NCBI GenBank assembly: GCA_902583345.1
Contig: CACHVT010000002.1
Coordinates: forward strand, 45,487 to 109,486
Direction: 5' to 3'
Length of the DNA stretch: 64,000 nucleotides
Source of the DNA: an uncultured Pelagibacteraceae bacterium
GTDB lineage: Bacteria > Pseudomonadota > Alphaproteobacteria > Pelagibacterales > Pelagibacteraceae
Below, one piece after another: positions 47,806 to 58,589 of this stretch (position 1 is its first letter; each line of letters starts with the position of its first letter). Below the pieces are notes generated by a model. The model ran no database searches. It was given only the letters and a program-made list of their open reading frames with translations, and was not told where the DNA came from. The translations under genes were made by a program, and so were the position numbers.

Positions 47806-49482
47806 ACCTTCTACTTCACCATTTTTGTTTACTTTTATGTTTTCAGCTGCTGGTCTTTCAGGAAGACCGGGCATAGTCATTATTTCTCCACATATGACCA
47901 CAATAAACTCAGCGCCAGAGGAAAGACTTACTTCCCTTAAAGGAAGAACATGACCAATAGGCGCACCTTTTAAACTAGGATCTGTAGAAAAGCTATATTG
48001 AGTTTTAGCAACACAAATTGGGAGCTTACCGTATCCATTTTTTTCAAAATTTTTTAATTGATTACGAATTTTTGTATCTGCCACAACTTCGCTTGCATGG
48101 TAGATTTCTTGGGCAATTTTCTCAATTTTTTTAAATAAGGGAAGTTTATCTTCGTATAAAAATTTGAAAGTATTTTTATTTTTTTTGCAAATCTTCACCA
48201 CAGTATTAGCAAGATCTTTGGTACCATTTCCCCCATCCGACCAGTGAGTGCATAGTGATATATCAACGCCAAAATTTTTACAAAAATCGATAAGAAAGTT
48301 TACCTCTTTATTTGAATCTGAGGCAAAATGATTCAACGCAACTGCAACTGGAAGTCCAAACTTTCTTGTATTATTAATATGTCTTTCTAAATTAGCTAAT
48401 CCTTTTTTTAAAGCGTCTAAATTCTCTTTTTTTAATTCATCTTTTTTTACACCGCCATGCATTTTAAGTGCTCGTATAGTTGCAACTATTACAACGCAAT
48501 CGGGTTTAAGACCAGATTTTCTACATTTAATATCTATAAATTTTTCAGCACCAAGATCTGCACCAAAACCAGCTTCTGTGATTACATAATCTGCTAATTT
48601 TAAGGCTGTCTTTGTTGCTATAACTGAATTACATCCATGAGCTATATTTGCGAAAGGTCCTCCATGAATAATTGCAGGATTATTTTCTAAAGTTTGAGTT
48701 ACATTTGGTCGTATTGCATCTTTTAAAAGAACAGTCATTGGACCTTCTGCTTTAAGATTTTTTGCATAAATAGGTTTTTTATCTCTTGTATATCCAATAG
48801 TTATATTGCCAATTCTTTTTTCTAAATCTTCCAAATCTTTTGATAAACAGAAGATTGCCATAATTTCAGAAGCTACAGATATATCAAAACCATCTTGTCT
48901 AGGATATCCATTTGCAATACCACCAAGATCAACAACAATAGATCTTAAAGATCTATCATTCATGTCTATAGCCCTTTTCCATACTATTCTTCTTATATCT
49001 ATATTTAATTTATTACCCCAATAAATATGATTATCTATTAAAGCAGATAGCAAATTATGCGCTGAAGTAATTGCATGAAAATCTCCAGTAAAATGTAAAT
49101 TAATTTGCTCCATTGGAACCACTTGAGCATAACCGCCTCCAGCCGCACCCCCTTTCATTCCAAATGATGGTCCTAAACTAGGTTCTCTTAAACACACTAT
49201 TGATTTTTTACCAATTTTATTTAAGCCATCGCAAAGTCCAACTGATGTTGTTGTTTTTCCTTCACCAGCAGGGGTTGGGGTGATAGCGGTTACTAAAATC
49301 AGTTTGCCATTTTTTTTAACTTTTAATTTTTCTAAATAATCCGATTTTATTTTTGCCATATACCTACCAATTGGGCTGTAAGCTTCTTGTTTATCTGGGA
49401 CATTTATGCCATCAAGAATTTTCTGAATGGGTTTCATTTTTGCCGCTCTTGCAATTTCAATATCTGTTTTAACTTTTCTCAT
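47797..49482 (-). CDS. fhs: Formate-tetrahydrofolate ligase
   Basis: [70 protein letters not shown]; 561 aa. Confidence 0.97.
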   Translation of the reverse strand: MRKVKTDIEIARAAKMKPIQKILDGINVPDKQEAYSPIGRYMAKIKSDYLEKLKVKKNGKLILVTAITPTPAGEGKTTTSVGLCDGLNKIGKKSIVCLREPSLGPSFGMKGGAAGGGYAQVVPMEQINLHFTGDFHAITSAHNLLSALIDNHIYWGNKLNIDIRRIVWKRAIDMNDRSLRSIVVDLGGIANGYPRQDGFDISVASEIMAIFCLSKDLEDLEKRIGNITIGYTRDKKPIYAKNLKAEGPMTVLLKDAIRPNVTQTLENNPAIIHGGPFANIAHGCNSVIATKTALKLADYVITEAGFGADLGAEKFIDIKCRKSGLKPDCVVIVATIRALKMHGGVKKDELKKENLDALKKGLANLERHINNTRKFGLPVAVALNHFASDSNKEVNFLIDFCKNFGVDISLCTHWSDGGNGTKDLANTVVKICKKNKNTFKFLYEDKLPLFKKIEKIAQEIYHASEVVADTKIRNQLKNFEKNGYGKLPICVAKTQYSFSTDPSLKGAPIGHVLPLREVSLSSGAEFIVVICGEIMTMPGLPERPAAENIKVNKNGEVEGLF

Positions 49483-49618
49483 AAATAGTGGCCTTTTATA
49501 GCCTTCAAAACCATTTGAAGCTGGATTAGTATCTCTTTTTTAGGATTTTTTAAAGTTCTAAAAAATATATATAAAAAAAATAAAGAACTATTTATACTTA
49601 TTACTATAAAATTTTATT

Positions 49619-50875
49619 ATGCAAAAATACTCTGTGTTTAGTTTGTTTAAAAACGCCTTAAAAGGTCATAAAGACTGGCAAGTTGCCTGGAAGGATCCAA
49701 ATCCTAAAGAAGAATACGATACTGTTATAATTGGTGGAGGTGGCCATGGTCTAGCTACAGCATATTATTTAGCAAAAGAGCATAACATAACCAATGTAGC
49801 CATTATTGAAAAAGGTTGGATTGGGGGAGGAAATGTAGGGAGAAACACAACAATACTCAGATCAAATTATATGCATGACGAGAATGGCCTGTTCTATGAA
49901 AAAGGAATGGAGCTTTGGAGAAATATGAGCCAGGAGCTCAACTTTAATGTGATGTATTCACCAAGAGGTATAATTAATCTTGCTCATTCTGATGCACAAA
50001 TGAATGCTTATGCCAGAAGAGGAAACTCAATGAAACTAAATGGAATTGATGCAACACTTCTGGGACGGGAAGAAATTAAAAAACTAGTTCCAATATTAGA
50101 TTTTTCAGAAAATGTAAGATTTCCAATATTTGGCGGTTTAATGCAACCAAGCGGTGGAACTGCAAGACATGATGCAGTTGCTTGGGGATATGCAAGACAA
50201 GCAGACTCTATGGGTGTAGATATTATTCAACACTGTGAGGTTACAGGATTTGATGTTGTAAATGGAAAAATTAAAGGAATTAAAACTTCAAGAGGAAATA
50301 TAAAAGCAAAAAAAGTTGGATTATGCGTTGCTGGTAGTACATCAATTTTAGCAGAGATGCTAAATATGACATTGCCTTTAGAAACTCATTTATTGCAAGC
50401 CTGTGTATCTGAACCAATTAAACCAATACTGGATCATGTTGTAACGTTTGGTGCAGGCCATTTTTATTGCAGTCAATCAGATAAAGGTGAAATGGTTATG
50501 GGAGGAGATTTGGATGGTTATAATAGTTATGCACAAAGAGGAAATTTACCAACTTTACAACATGTTCTTACAGAAGGGATCGCAATGCTTCCATTTTTAA
50601 GCAAACTTAAGATGCTTAGAACTTGGGGAGGAATCATGGATATGTCAATGGATGGTTCACCAATAATAGATAAGACTCATATTGAGGGACTCTACTTAAA
50701 CTGTGGTTGGTGTTATGGAGGTTTTAAAGCTACACCTGTATCAGGATGGACGTTCGCTCATACAATAGCACAAGATAGACCTCATGATTTAAATGTTGGA
50801 TTTAATTTAAATAGATTTAACACAGGACATCTTATAGATGAAAAAGGTCTTGGTACAAAAACTTGGATTTCTTAG
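49619..50875 (+). CDS. soxB: Sarcosine oxidase beta subunit / N-methylglutamate dehydrogenase subunit A family
   Basis: DTVIIGGGGHGLATAYYLAKEHNITNVAIIEKGWIGGGNVGRNTTILRSNY. Confidence 0.92.
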   Translation: MQKYSVFSLFKNALKGHKDWQVAWKDPNPKEEYDTVIIGGGGHGLATAYYLAKEHNITNVAIIEKGWIGGGNVGRNTTILRSNYMHDENGLFYEKGMELWRNMSQELNFNVMYSPRGIINLAHSDAQMNAYARRGNSMKLNGIDATLLGREEIKKLVPILDFSENVRFPIFGGLMQPSGGTARHDAVAWGYARQADSMGVDIIQHCEVTGFDVVNGKIKGIKTSRGNIKAKKVGLCVAGSTSILAEMLNMTLPLETHLLQACVSEPIKPILDHVVTFGAGHFYCSQSDKGEMVMGGDLDGYNSYAQRGNLPTLQHVLTEGIAMLPFLSKLKMLRTWGGIMDMSMDGSPIIDKTHIEGLYLNCGWCYGGFKATPVSGWTFAHTIAQDRPHDLNVGFNLNRFNTGHLIDEKGLGTKTWIS

Positions 50876-51142
50876 ATGTTATATATTTTTTGTCCTCATT
50901 GCGGTTTAAGATCACAAAATGAATTTTCCTATGGAGGAGATGCAACAGTAAAACGACCAGCCCTTAATAAAGAAGTTTCAGATGAACAATGGAATAATTT
51001 TGTTTATAATAGAAAAAGTCCAAGAGGAAAGCATGTCGAACTTTGGCAGCATATATCAGGATGTAGACAATGGATTAAAGTTCAAAGAGATACAGTAACA
51101 CATGAAATCTTTAAAACTGTAGAGGCTAATAAAGAGATATAA
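50876..51142 (+). CDS. soxD: Sarcosine oxidase delta subunit family
   Basis: CPHCGLRSQNEFSYGGDATVKRP..WNNFVYNRKSPRGKHVELWQHISGCRQW. Confidence 0.93.
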   Translation: MLYIFCPHCGLRSQNEFSYGGDATVKRPALNKEVSDEQWNNFVYNRKSPRGKHVELWQHISGCRQWIKVQRDTVTHEIFKTVEANKEI

Positions 51143-51145
51143 GCA

Positions 51146-54142
51146 ATGGGTCAAAATTTTAGATTAGCCAATTTAGGTTTAATAAATAGAGATAAAAAAA
51201 TATCTTTTAAATTTAATGGAAAAAAGTATTTTGGTTTTGAAGGGGATACTATAGCTTCAGCTCTTTTAGCTAATGGTATTCACCTTGTTGGAAGAAGTTT
51301 TAAATATCATAGACCTAGAGGTTTTTTTGGCGCTGGGGTTGATGAGCCTTATGCAATTGTACAAATGGTTAGAAATAAAGAAACAGAGCCAAATGTAAGA
51401 GCTACAGAACAAGAATTATTTGAGGGTTTAGATGCAAAAAGTGTTAATTGTTGGCCAAGCGTTAATTTTGATATAGGTGCAATAAATAATTTTTTTAATA
51501 AATTTTTACCTGCTGGTTTCTATTACAAAACATTCATGTGGCCAAAAAGTTTTTGGTATCGAGTTTATGAGCCATTTATTAGGAAAGCAGCAGGCTTTGG
51601 TGTTGCCTCTACAAAATATGATTCAGAGAGATATGAGCATAAATATGAGTATTGTGATCTATTAATAACAGGCTCTGGTCCGGCCGGATTAGCTGGCGCT
51701 TATACAGCAGCCAAAAGCGGGGCGAGAATAATTTTAGCTGAAGAAAAACCTAGATTTGGTGGAAGTTTGTTAACTAGCGACGTGAATATAGGGAACCAAA
51801 GTGGAAAAGATTGGGCTGACAAAATAATTGCTGAACTTAAAGAAATGCCAAATGTCACTATTAAAAACAGAGCGCAGGTTTTTGGTTACTATGATCACAA
51901 TATGTTAGTGATGTCCGAAAAAGTAAGTGATCATTTGCCTAAATCTAAAAAATTTACTCCAAAGCAGAGACTTTGGTATGTGAGAGCTAAAGAAGTTTTA
52001 ATTTCATCAGGCTCAATTGAAAGACCAATAGTTTTTGGAAATAATGATACTCCAGGTGTTGTTTTGGCTTCAGCTGCGAAAGAATATTTAAAAGTTTATG
52101 GAGTTTTAGTTGGTAAAAAACCTCTAGTATTTACCAATAATGATAGCGCTTATGAAACTGCAATTGAATTTAAAAAGTATGGAATTGATGTAATTGTTTT
52201 AGATACAAGAATAAATCCAAAATCAGAAATTATAGAGGAGGCTAAAGATTTAGGTATTGAAATAAAATTTTCCCACGTAGTGGTTGCGGCAAATGGATAT
52301 AAGAAAGTAAAATCAGCACAAATTTCCAAATTATCTGATAATAAAAAAGATTTAGGAAAAATAGAAATAATAAAATGTGATTGTATATGCGTATCAGGAT
52401 TTTGGACACCGACTATTCATTTATCTTCACAATCAGGAAATAAAACTAAATTTGATGAAAAAATTGATGCCTTTGTACCTGGAACATCTAAACAAAATGA
52501 AACAACAATTGGTTCCGCAAATGGTATATTTAATTTAGAGGAAACTTTAAAAAAATCTTTTGAAAAAGGCCAAGAATTAGCTAAAAAAATAACTAATAAT
52601 GATTTAAAAATTTCAGTCCCTCAGGTATCTGAAAAAAAATCCACTAATCATGATAAATTTTGGTGCGTTCCACTACCCGATAAAAAAAATTATAAAAGGT
52701 TTTTAGATTTTCAAAATGATGTTACCGTTTCTGATATAGAGCTCGCATTAAGAGAGGGATATAGGTCAATTGAACACGTTAAAAGATATACCACATTAGG
52801 AATGGCAACTGATCAAGGAAAAACTAGTAATCTTAATGGCTTACAACTTGTTTCAGATGTGGAAAATAAAGTAGTACCCTCTGTGGGGCATACAACCTTT
52901 AGACCTCCATACACGCCAGTTTCAATTGGCGCAATAGTTGGCAGAGAGGTAGGAAAACATTCAAAACCAACCAGAAAATCTCCTATGCATTCATGGCATG
53001 AAAAGAATAATGCTATATTTGTAGATGCAGGTATATGGCTAAGACCTAGATATTATAAAAAAGGAAATGAAGATTTGTTTGAAGCCTCAAAAAGAGAAGC
53101 TGAGAATGTTAGAAAAAATGTTGGTGTTTGTGATGTTACAACTTTAGGAAAAATAGATATTAAAGGTCCAGATGCAGCAGAATTTTTAAATAGAGTTTAT
53201 ACTAATGCATGGCTTAAACTTCCAGTGGGTAAAGCCAGATATGGTGTAATGTTAAGAGAAGATGGAATTGTGATGGATGATGGTACAACAACAAGAATTT
53301 CCGAAAATCATTATCATATGACAACAACAACTGCTCAGGCTGCAAATGTATTATCTCACTTAGAATATTATTTACAATTAGTTTGGCCAGATCTGAACGT
53401 AAATGTCGTTTCAACAACTGAACAATGGGCTGGCGCGGCAATAGCAGGTCCAAAATCAAGAGATTTGTTACAAAAATTATTTCCTGATCTTGATACATCA
53501 AATGACGGATTACCATTTATGGGGTACGTAGAATCTAAACTATTTGGAGTAACGGCAAAAATTTTCAGAATTTCATTTTCTGGTGAGCTGGCATACGAAG
53601 TTAATGTAGAATCAGATAATGGTAATTATATGTGGGAAAAAATAATGGATATCGGCAAAGAGTTTAAGATTCAACCTTATGGAACCGAGGCACTTTCTAC
53701 ACTGAGAATAGAAATGGGACACGTTGCTGGAACTGAATTAGATGGTAGAACTATTCCATATGATAACGGCCTGGATGGATTGGTAAGTAAAAATAAAGAT
53801 TTTATTGGAAAAAGATCTTTAAATAGAAAAGCATTTATTGCAACAAATAGACAAAAAGTTGTAGGAGTTGTGCCATTAGATAAAAAAACTAGTATTCCAG
53901 AAGGATCACATTTAGTTGTAGACGAAAACGCAAAATTGCCAAACCCTAAATTGGGTCACATATCTGCATCATGTTGGAGCGTAGAATATAATAATCCCTT
54001 TTCTTTAGCCATTCTCAAAGATGGGAAAAATATGATAGGTAAAAAGTTATTTGCTTTATCTCCATTGAAAAATAAATCTATACCTGTAGAAATTGTATCA
54101 TCACATTACGTTGATCCAAAAGGAGAAAGAGTAAGATCATGA
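51146..54142 (+). CDS. soxA: Sarcosine oxidase alpha subunit family
   Basis: 998 aa; GDTIASALLANGIHLVGRSFKYHRPRG; LLITGSGPAGLAGAYTAAKSGA; C-terminal GcvT region PGDxTLGKIDIKGPDAAEFLNRVY. Confidence 0.95.
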   Translation: MGQNFRLANLGLINRDKKISFKFNGKKYFGFEGDTIASALLANGIHLVGRSFKYHRPRGFFGAGVDEPYAIVQMVRNKETEPNVRATEQELFEGLDAKSVNCWPSVNFDIGAINNFFNKFLPAGFYYKTFMWPKSFWYRVYEPFIRKAAGFGVASTKYDSERYEHKYEYCDLLITGSGPAGLAGAYTAAKSGARIILAEEKPRFGGSLLTSDVNIGNQSGKDWADKIIAELKEMPNVTIKNRAQVFGYYDHNMLVMSEKVSDHLPKSKKFTPKQRLWYVRAKEVLISSGSIERPIVFGNNDTPGVVLASAAKEYLKVYGVLVGKKPLVFTNNDSAYETAIEFKKYGIDVIVLDTRINPKSEIIEEAKDLGIEIKFSHVVVAANGYKKVKSAQISKLSDNKKDLGKIEIIKCDCICVSGFWTPTIHLSSQSGNKTKFDEKIDAFVPGTSKQNETTIGSANGIFNLEETLKKSFEKGQELAKKITNNDLKISVPQVSEKKSTNHDKFWCVPLPDKKNYKRFLDFQNDVTVSDIELALREGYRSIEHVKRYTTLGMATDQGKTSNLNGLQLVSDVENKVVPSVGHTTFRPPYTPVSIGAIVGREVGKHSKPTRKSPMHSWHEKNNAIFVDAGIWLRPRYYKKGNEDLFEASKREAENVRKNVGVCDVTTLGKIDIKGPDAAEFLNRVYTNAWLKLPVGKARYGVMLREDGIVMDDGTTTRISENHYHMTTTTAQAANVLSHLEYYLQLVWPDLNVNVVSTTEQWAGAAIAGPKSRDLLQKLFPDLDTSNDGLPFMGYVESKLFGVTAKIFRISFSGELAYEVNVESDNGNYMWEKIMDIGKEFKIQPYGTEALSTLRIEMGHVAGTELDGRTIPYDNGLDGLVSKNKDFIGKRSLNRKAFIATNRQKVVGVVPLDKKTSIPEGSHLVVDENAKLPNPKLGHISASCWSVEYNNPFSLAILKDGKNMIGKKLFALSPLKNKSIPVEIVSSHYVDPKGERVRS

Positions 54143-54726
54143 GATCAATGTCACCACTTCAAAATGTCCATATAAAAGGTTTTTATGGGGATTATGAAAA
54201 TAAAGATGTTAAAAATTTAATTAAGGTAGGCGAGGTTAAAGATTTATTAATTTTTCAGATTGTGAAATATAAAAAATCAAATATTAAATTAGAGGATATA
54301 AAAATTGATAATTTAAATTTAAGCGACAAACCACATAGAGTAGTTTTTAGTAATGAAACAAGAATTCTATGGATAGGACCAAATAATTGGCTTTTAACTT
54401 CTAAAAATAAAAAGTTAATTACAAATATATACCATTTATTCAATGATAAAGATTTTGCAATAACTGATCTATCTCATTCTAGAGCAATAATCGAACTAGA
54501 GGGAGAAGATGCAAAAGAAGTACTAAAAAAAGGGTGCCCTTATAACTTTAATGAATTAAATGAAAGTAAATGTGTTAATTCAATTTTTAATGGCATTACT
54601 ATTACAATCGATATGATTCATGACTCCCCGAAAAAAATAAGATTATTCTCACTAAGAAGTTTTGGTGAATCATTACATCATTCAATAACTGATGCTTGTC
54701 TAGAATTTGGTTACAAAAATATTTAA
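54139..54726 (+). CDS. soxG: Sarcosine oxidase gamma subunit family
   Basis: ATGA overlap with soxA; ILWIGPNNWLLTS; ITDLSHSRAIIELEGEDAKEVLKKGCPYNF. Confidence 0.88.
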   Translation: MRSMSPLQNVHIKGFYGDYENKDVKNLIKVGEVKDLLIFQIVKYKKSNIKLEDIKIDNLNLSDKPHRVVFSNETRILWIGPNNWLLTSKNKKLITNIYHLFNDKDFAITDLSHSRAIIELEGEDAKEVLKKGCPYNFNELNESKCVNSIFNGITITIDMIHDSPKKIRLFSLRSFGESLHHSITDACLEFGYKNI

Positions 54727-55980
54727 CTAATTTGTTTTAATAGCATAATATTTTTTATAATCCACTATTGGATGGTAAGAAAAATCTAAGATAGAATTTT
54801 CTATCATAAAAAGAATTTTACTCATAAAGTTTCTTTTTTCTGTTTTATTAAATTTTGTTGTAATATCAAAAAGATTTTTTTTCCCGTCTAAAATTTCATG
54901 AATTTCAAGTTTACTGTTATCAAAATTCAAATTAAAAAAACCATTATTAATTTTATCATTTATTTTGATATTTGAACCATCAATTTTATACTCAACTCCA
55001 TGGTACTGGTAGGTATAAATTTTCTCTAAATTTATATTGTTATAAATTACAGAATTTTTTTTATTACTACTTTTACAACAAATAAGGTCAATTTTTCTAT
55101 CATTCCAATTTAATATTTGTGAAATTTCAAGCTTATCCTCTATTGGCAAAGAGTCTATTTTTTCCTTAATATCTAATGGCGCATCTGTAAAAAATTTACT
55201 TAAAGGTCTAATTCTACCATTTGCAAAATTTTTTATAACAAATTTATTTTTTTCTAACAATTTAATCAATTCTTTAATTGAAAAAAAATTTTCTTTTTTA
55301 TGAAGAAAAAAATCTACTATTCCAGAGGGGTGATTTAAATCCCGTTTTATTTCAGTTTCTGAAAATATTTTTGCTGGATGTAAATTATTAAGTTTAGTAA
55401 TAGTATTTTTTATAAAATTTATTGAATCTTTATTCTGTTTCAGGTCTAATTTTTGGAATAATTTTTTAACTTGATTTGTTGCGTATGACTTTTTATCTCC
55501 ATACACCATTAAATAAATTACACCCTCGTCTTTTAAGTTTTTGTAAAAATATTTTAGACCTGTGCCTGGATCATCTAAATGGTGGATCACTCCAGAACTA
55601 ATAATATAGTCAAATTTCTCCTCAAATTTTACTGATCTAAAATCTTCACAATATAATTTTAAATTTTTAATATTATTTTCTTTTATAAGTTTTTTTTCAT
55701 GTTTAAGACTATTTTCTGATAAATCTACACCGACAAAGCTATGATTAGGATTGCACTTTGCCAATATTGCGGCTTGATCTGATCCACAACCAGCAATTAA
55801 TACGTTTAATCTTTTTGAGCTATATGGTTTTTCTGGCCACAATCTATGCCAGCAATAATTAGGGTCACAGATTTGAAAACGGTTTTTCTTAATCCATTCT
55901 TCTGGTAAACTCTGAGTGGGTTTTGGATATATATAATTATTATACTGATTAGTTAAATCTAAAATATTTTTGTTTTTCAT
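54727..55980 (-). CDS. Class I SAM-dependent methyltransferase
   Basis: LNVLIAGCGSDQAAILAKCNPNHSFVGVDLSENSLKHEKKLI; FDYIISSGVIHHLDDPGTGLKYFYKNLKDEGVIYL. Confidence 0.88.
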   Translation of the reverse strand: MKNKNILDLTNQYNNYIYPKPTQSLPEEWIKKNRFQICDPNYCWHRLWPEKPYSSKRLNVLIAGCGSDQAAILAKCNPNHSFVGVDLSENSLKHEKKLIKENNIKNLKLYCEDFRSVKFEEKFDYIISSGVIHHLDDPGTGLKYFYKNLKDEGVIYLMVYGDKKSYATNQVKKLFQKLDLKQNKDSINFIKNTITKLNNLHPAKIFSETEIKRDLNHPSGIVDFFLHKKENFFSIKELIKLLEKNKFVIKNFANGRIRPLSKFFTDAPLDIKEKIDSLPIEDKLEISQILNWNDRKIDLICCKSSNKKNSVIYNNINLEKIYTYQYHGVEYKIDGSNIKINDKINNGFFNLNFDNSKLEIHEILDGKKNLFDITTKFNKTEKRNFMSKILFMIENSILDFSYHPIVDYKKYYAIKTN

Positions 55981-55983
55981 AAA

Positions 55984-56457
55984 TCATTTTACTTTTACTT
56001 CATTTATAAACATATTCATATAAACAGAATTAATATCCTCTTTGTAATGGGCAAAAGGTTCACATGATTTAAATCCGCATAAAATAAATAACTCGCGAGC
56101 TGGTTTAAAAAAATTTCCTGCTCCGGTTTCTATGCTTATTTTTTTAATATTTAATTTTTTGGCTTTATCGATTAGATGGTTAATAATTTTTATTCCATTT
56201 CCATTTTTTCGAAACTTATCAGCAACTCTGATGGATTTAAATTCACCATGATCTTTTTCTAGAAATTTTAAAGCACCACATCCAATTAATTGATCATTTT
56301 CCCACATACTCCAAAATTTTATTGATGAGTCTTTAAGTCCCTCTATATCTAGTACATGAGTACTTCCTAGTGGTGAGACAGATCTGAGTTCGACAAAATG
56401 CTTTTTTAATAATTTATCTACTTCTTGGTTATCAAAGTCTCCTTCAATTGATTTCAT
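55984..56457 (-). CDS. GNAT family N-acetyltransferase
   Basis: GCGALKFLEKDHGEFKSIRVADKFRKNGNGIKIINHLIDKAK; PAHYKED C-terminus. Confidence 0.88.
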   Translation of the reverse strand: MKSIEGDFDNQEVDKLLKKHFVELRSVSPLGSTHVLDIEGLKDSSIKFWSMWENDQLIGCGALKFLEKDHGEFKSIRVADKFRKNGNGIKIINHLIDKAKKLNIKKISIETGAGNFFKPARELFILCGFKSCEPFAHYKEDINSVYMNMFINEVKVK

Positions 56458-57509
56458 TTTAATATATTTTTGATTTGTTCTACTTGTCCGATTTTAAAAA
56501 TAATTGCATCATCTGGATGATACCCATACTGGTTAGCGGAATTTTTAAATCTTTTTCCTGGTTCCATAATTGGCTCCAAAGATAAAACAACTGTACCCCA
56601 ATGCATTCCCAAAACTTTCCTACTTTTCAAATCTTGTCCAATATTAAGAGCTTCCTCAGGATTAGTGTGATAAATTGACTTATCTTTTTTAGGAGCCATA
56701 GGATAAAAATTATATGCACCAATATTTATAAAAGTTAAATCGATAGGCCCATATTTTTTGCCTATCTCTTTATAAATGCTCCCATAACCCGTATCACATG
56801 CAAAGAAAAATTTTTTATCTTTATATTCTATTAAAAAACTTCCCCACAAAGTTTTGTTAGTGTCCCAAAGGCTTCTTTTTGACCAATGTACTGCTGGTAC
56901 AAATGTTATTTTGATATCATTAAATTTTATTTCATCATACCAATCTAATTCATTAACGTCATTAAACCCATTTTTTGTGAAGTACGTGCCAAGCTTTAGA
57001 GCGGTAACAACTTTAGCTTTTTTGTATGGAAATCTTTGTATTGTTCTTGTACTAAGATGATCGTAGTGATTGTGAGTCAAAAGAAATAAATCAACATTAG
57101 GCAACTCATTTAAATTTATTGCTGGATCGACAAATCTTTTAGGTCCAAATATTAAGGGACCCATATTCTTCTCAAAAACTGGGTCAGTAATGATAGTTGT
57201 ATTTCCTAACTTTATTAAAAATGTAGCATGACCAATCCAAAATACGTAATCATTATTTTGATTTTTTTGAAGAGATTTAATAACTTCATTTTTTTCAATC
57301 AAGTGTTCTTTAGGAACAGTCATATTCAGTTTCTTTTTTTCCTCGTTAAATATTTTGTAGCTCCAATTAAATTTCATATCTCTGGCGGGTGATCCCTCAG
57401 GATTTCTAAATGTACCATCTTTTAAATGGTGATAAGGCTTATTTTCCATAGCATTTATGTCTATTATACAATTTATTAATAAAATTATGATTGTTAAATA
57501 TCTTAACAC
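56454..57509 (-). CDS. MBL-fold metal-dependent hydrolase (NAPE-PLD/UlaG-like)
   Basis: WIGHATFLIKLGNTTIITDPVFEKNMGP; LLTHNHYDHLSTRTIQRF; FFACDTGYGSIYKEIGKKYGPIDLTFINIGAY; KVLGMHWGT. Confidence 0.9.
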   Translation of the reverse strand: MLRYLTIIILLINCIIDINAMENKPYHHLKDGTFRNPEGSPARDMKFNWSYKIFNEEKKKLNMTVPKEHLIEKNEVIKSLQKNQNNDYVFWIGHATFLIKLGNTTIITDPVFEKNMGPLIFGPKRFVDPAINLNELPNVDLFLLTHNHYDHLSTRTIQRFPYKKAKVVTALKLGTYFTKNGFNDVNELDWYDEIKFNDIKITFVPAVHWSKRSLWDTNKTLWGSFLIEYKDKKFFFACDTGYGSIYKEIGKKYGPIDLTFINIGAYNFYPMAPKKDKSIYHTNPEEALNIGQDLKSRKVLGMHWGTVVLSLEPIMEPGKRFKNSANQYGYHPDDAIIFKIGQVEQIKNILK

Positions 57510-57538
57510 AAATTAATTATAAAAATGAAGTTTGCATT

Positions 57539-58588
57539 TCAAATTTTTTCCGTGATTGTTAAATGTCCCATTTTTCTTTTTTTCTTAATATCTTTTTTTA
57601 GATAATCAAAAAAATATTCATTATCATTAAGTTTTTTTCCTCTATAAGATATAATATTATCGCCTAATAAATTAATCATTTTAGCATTAAAATTTTTTTT
57701 AAGTTTGATTTGTGGCAAACTACATATTGCTCGTATATGATTTTCAAACTGACTTATGTTATGGGTATTGATTGTTAAATGACCTGAATTGTGAACTCTT
57801 GGTGCAATTTCATTAACATAAAGATTATCATTTTTATCTATAAAATATTCAACACATAAAGTTCCTATATAATCTAACTCTTCAGCAATTTTTATTGCCC
57901 ACTCCCTTGATTTTTCAAAAATATTTTCATTTATTTCAGCAGGTATTTTTGAATATTTTAAAATTTGGTCTTCGTGAATATTTTCTATTGGTTCATACAT
58001 TTCATATTTTGTTTTACTGAATCTTGTAATAATAATCGAAATTTCTTTTTTTAAATCTATTATTTTTTCAAGGATAAATTCGTTATTAAAATCTGGATTT
58101 AGATTATTCAATTTTTCAACTGAATTTATTCTGTATTGACCCTTCCCGTCGTAACCCATAGTACAAGTCTTTAAGATTCCAGGTATTAAATTAATTTTTG
58201 ATTTCAAATCTTTATCATTTCTAATAGAAGCATATTCCGTTGTATTTATGTTAATTTTATTTAAAAAATCTTTTTCTCTTAATCTATTTTGTGTTAGTAA
58301 ATTTATTTTCGGATGGGGTAAAACTTTTTTATTTTTATTTATTTTTTTTAAAGTTTCATAAGGAATATTTTCAAACTCAAATGTTATGAGATCTACTTTT
58401 TCAATAAATTCATTAATTTTATCTTCATTATCATAACTACCATATATAAATTCATCAGAAAAATTTTTCGCCGGTGAATTTATGTCATCACAAAAAATAA
58501 CTGATTTGATATCTATTTTTTTTGCAGCTTTAGCTAAAAGACTGCCTAATTGTCCACCACCAATTATTCCAATGATTGGATTAATCAT
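57539..58588 (-). CDS. purK: N5-carboxyaminoimidazole ribonucleotide synthase
   Basis: IGIIGGGQLGSLLAKAAKK; LKTCTMGYDGKGQYRI; VNEIAPRVHNSGHLTI. Confidence 0.95.
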   Translation of the reverse strand: MINPIIGIIGGGQLGSLLAKAAKKIDIKSVIFCDDINSPAKNFSDEFIYGSYDNEDKINEFIEKVDLITFEFENIPYETLKKINKNKKVLPHPKINLLTQNRLREKDFLNKININTTEYASIRNDKDLKSKINLIPGILKTCTMGYDGKGQYRINSVEKLNNLNPDFNNEFILEKIIDLKKEISIIITRFSKTKYEMYEPIENIHEDQILKYSKIPAEINENIFEKSREWAIKIAEELDYIGTLCVEYFIDKNDNLYVNEIAPRVHNSGHLTINTHNISQFENHIRAICSLPQIKLKKNFNAKMINLLGDNIISYRGKKLNDNEYFFDYLKKDIKKKRKMGHLTITEKI

Positions 58589-58589
58589 C

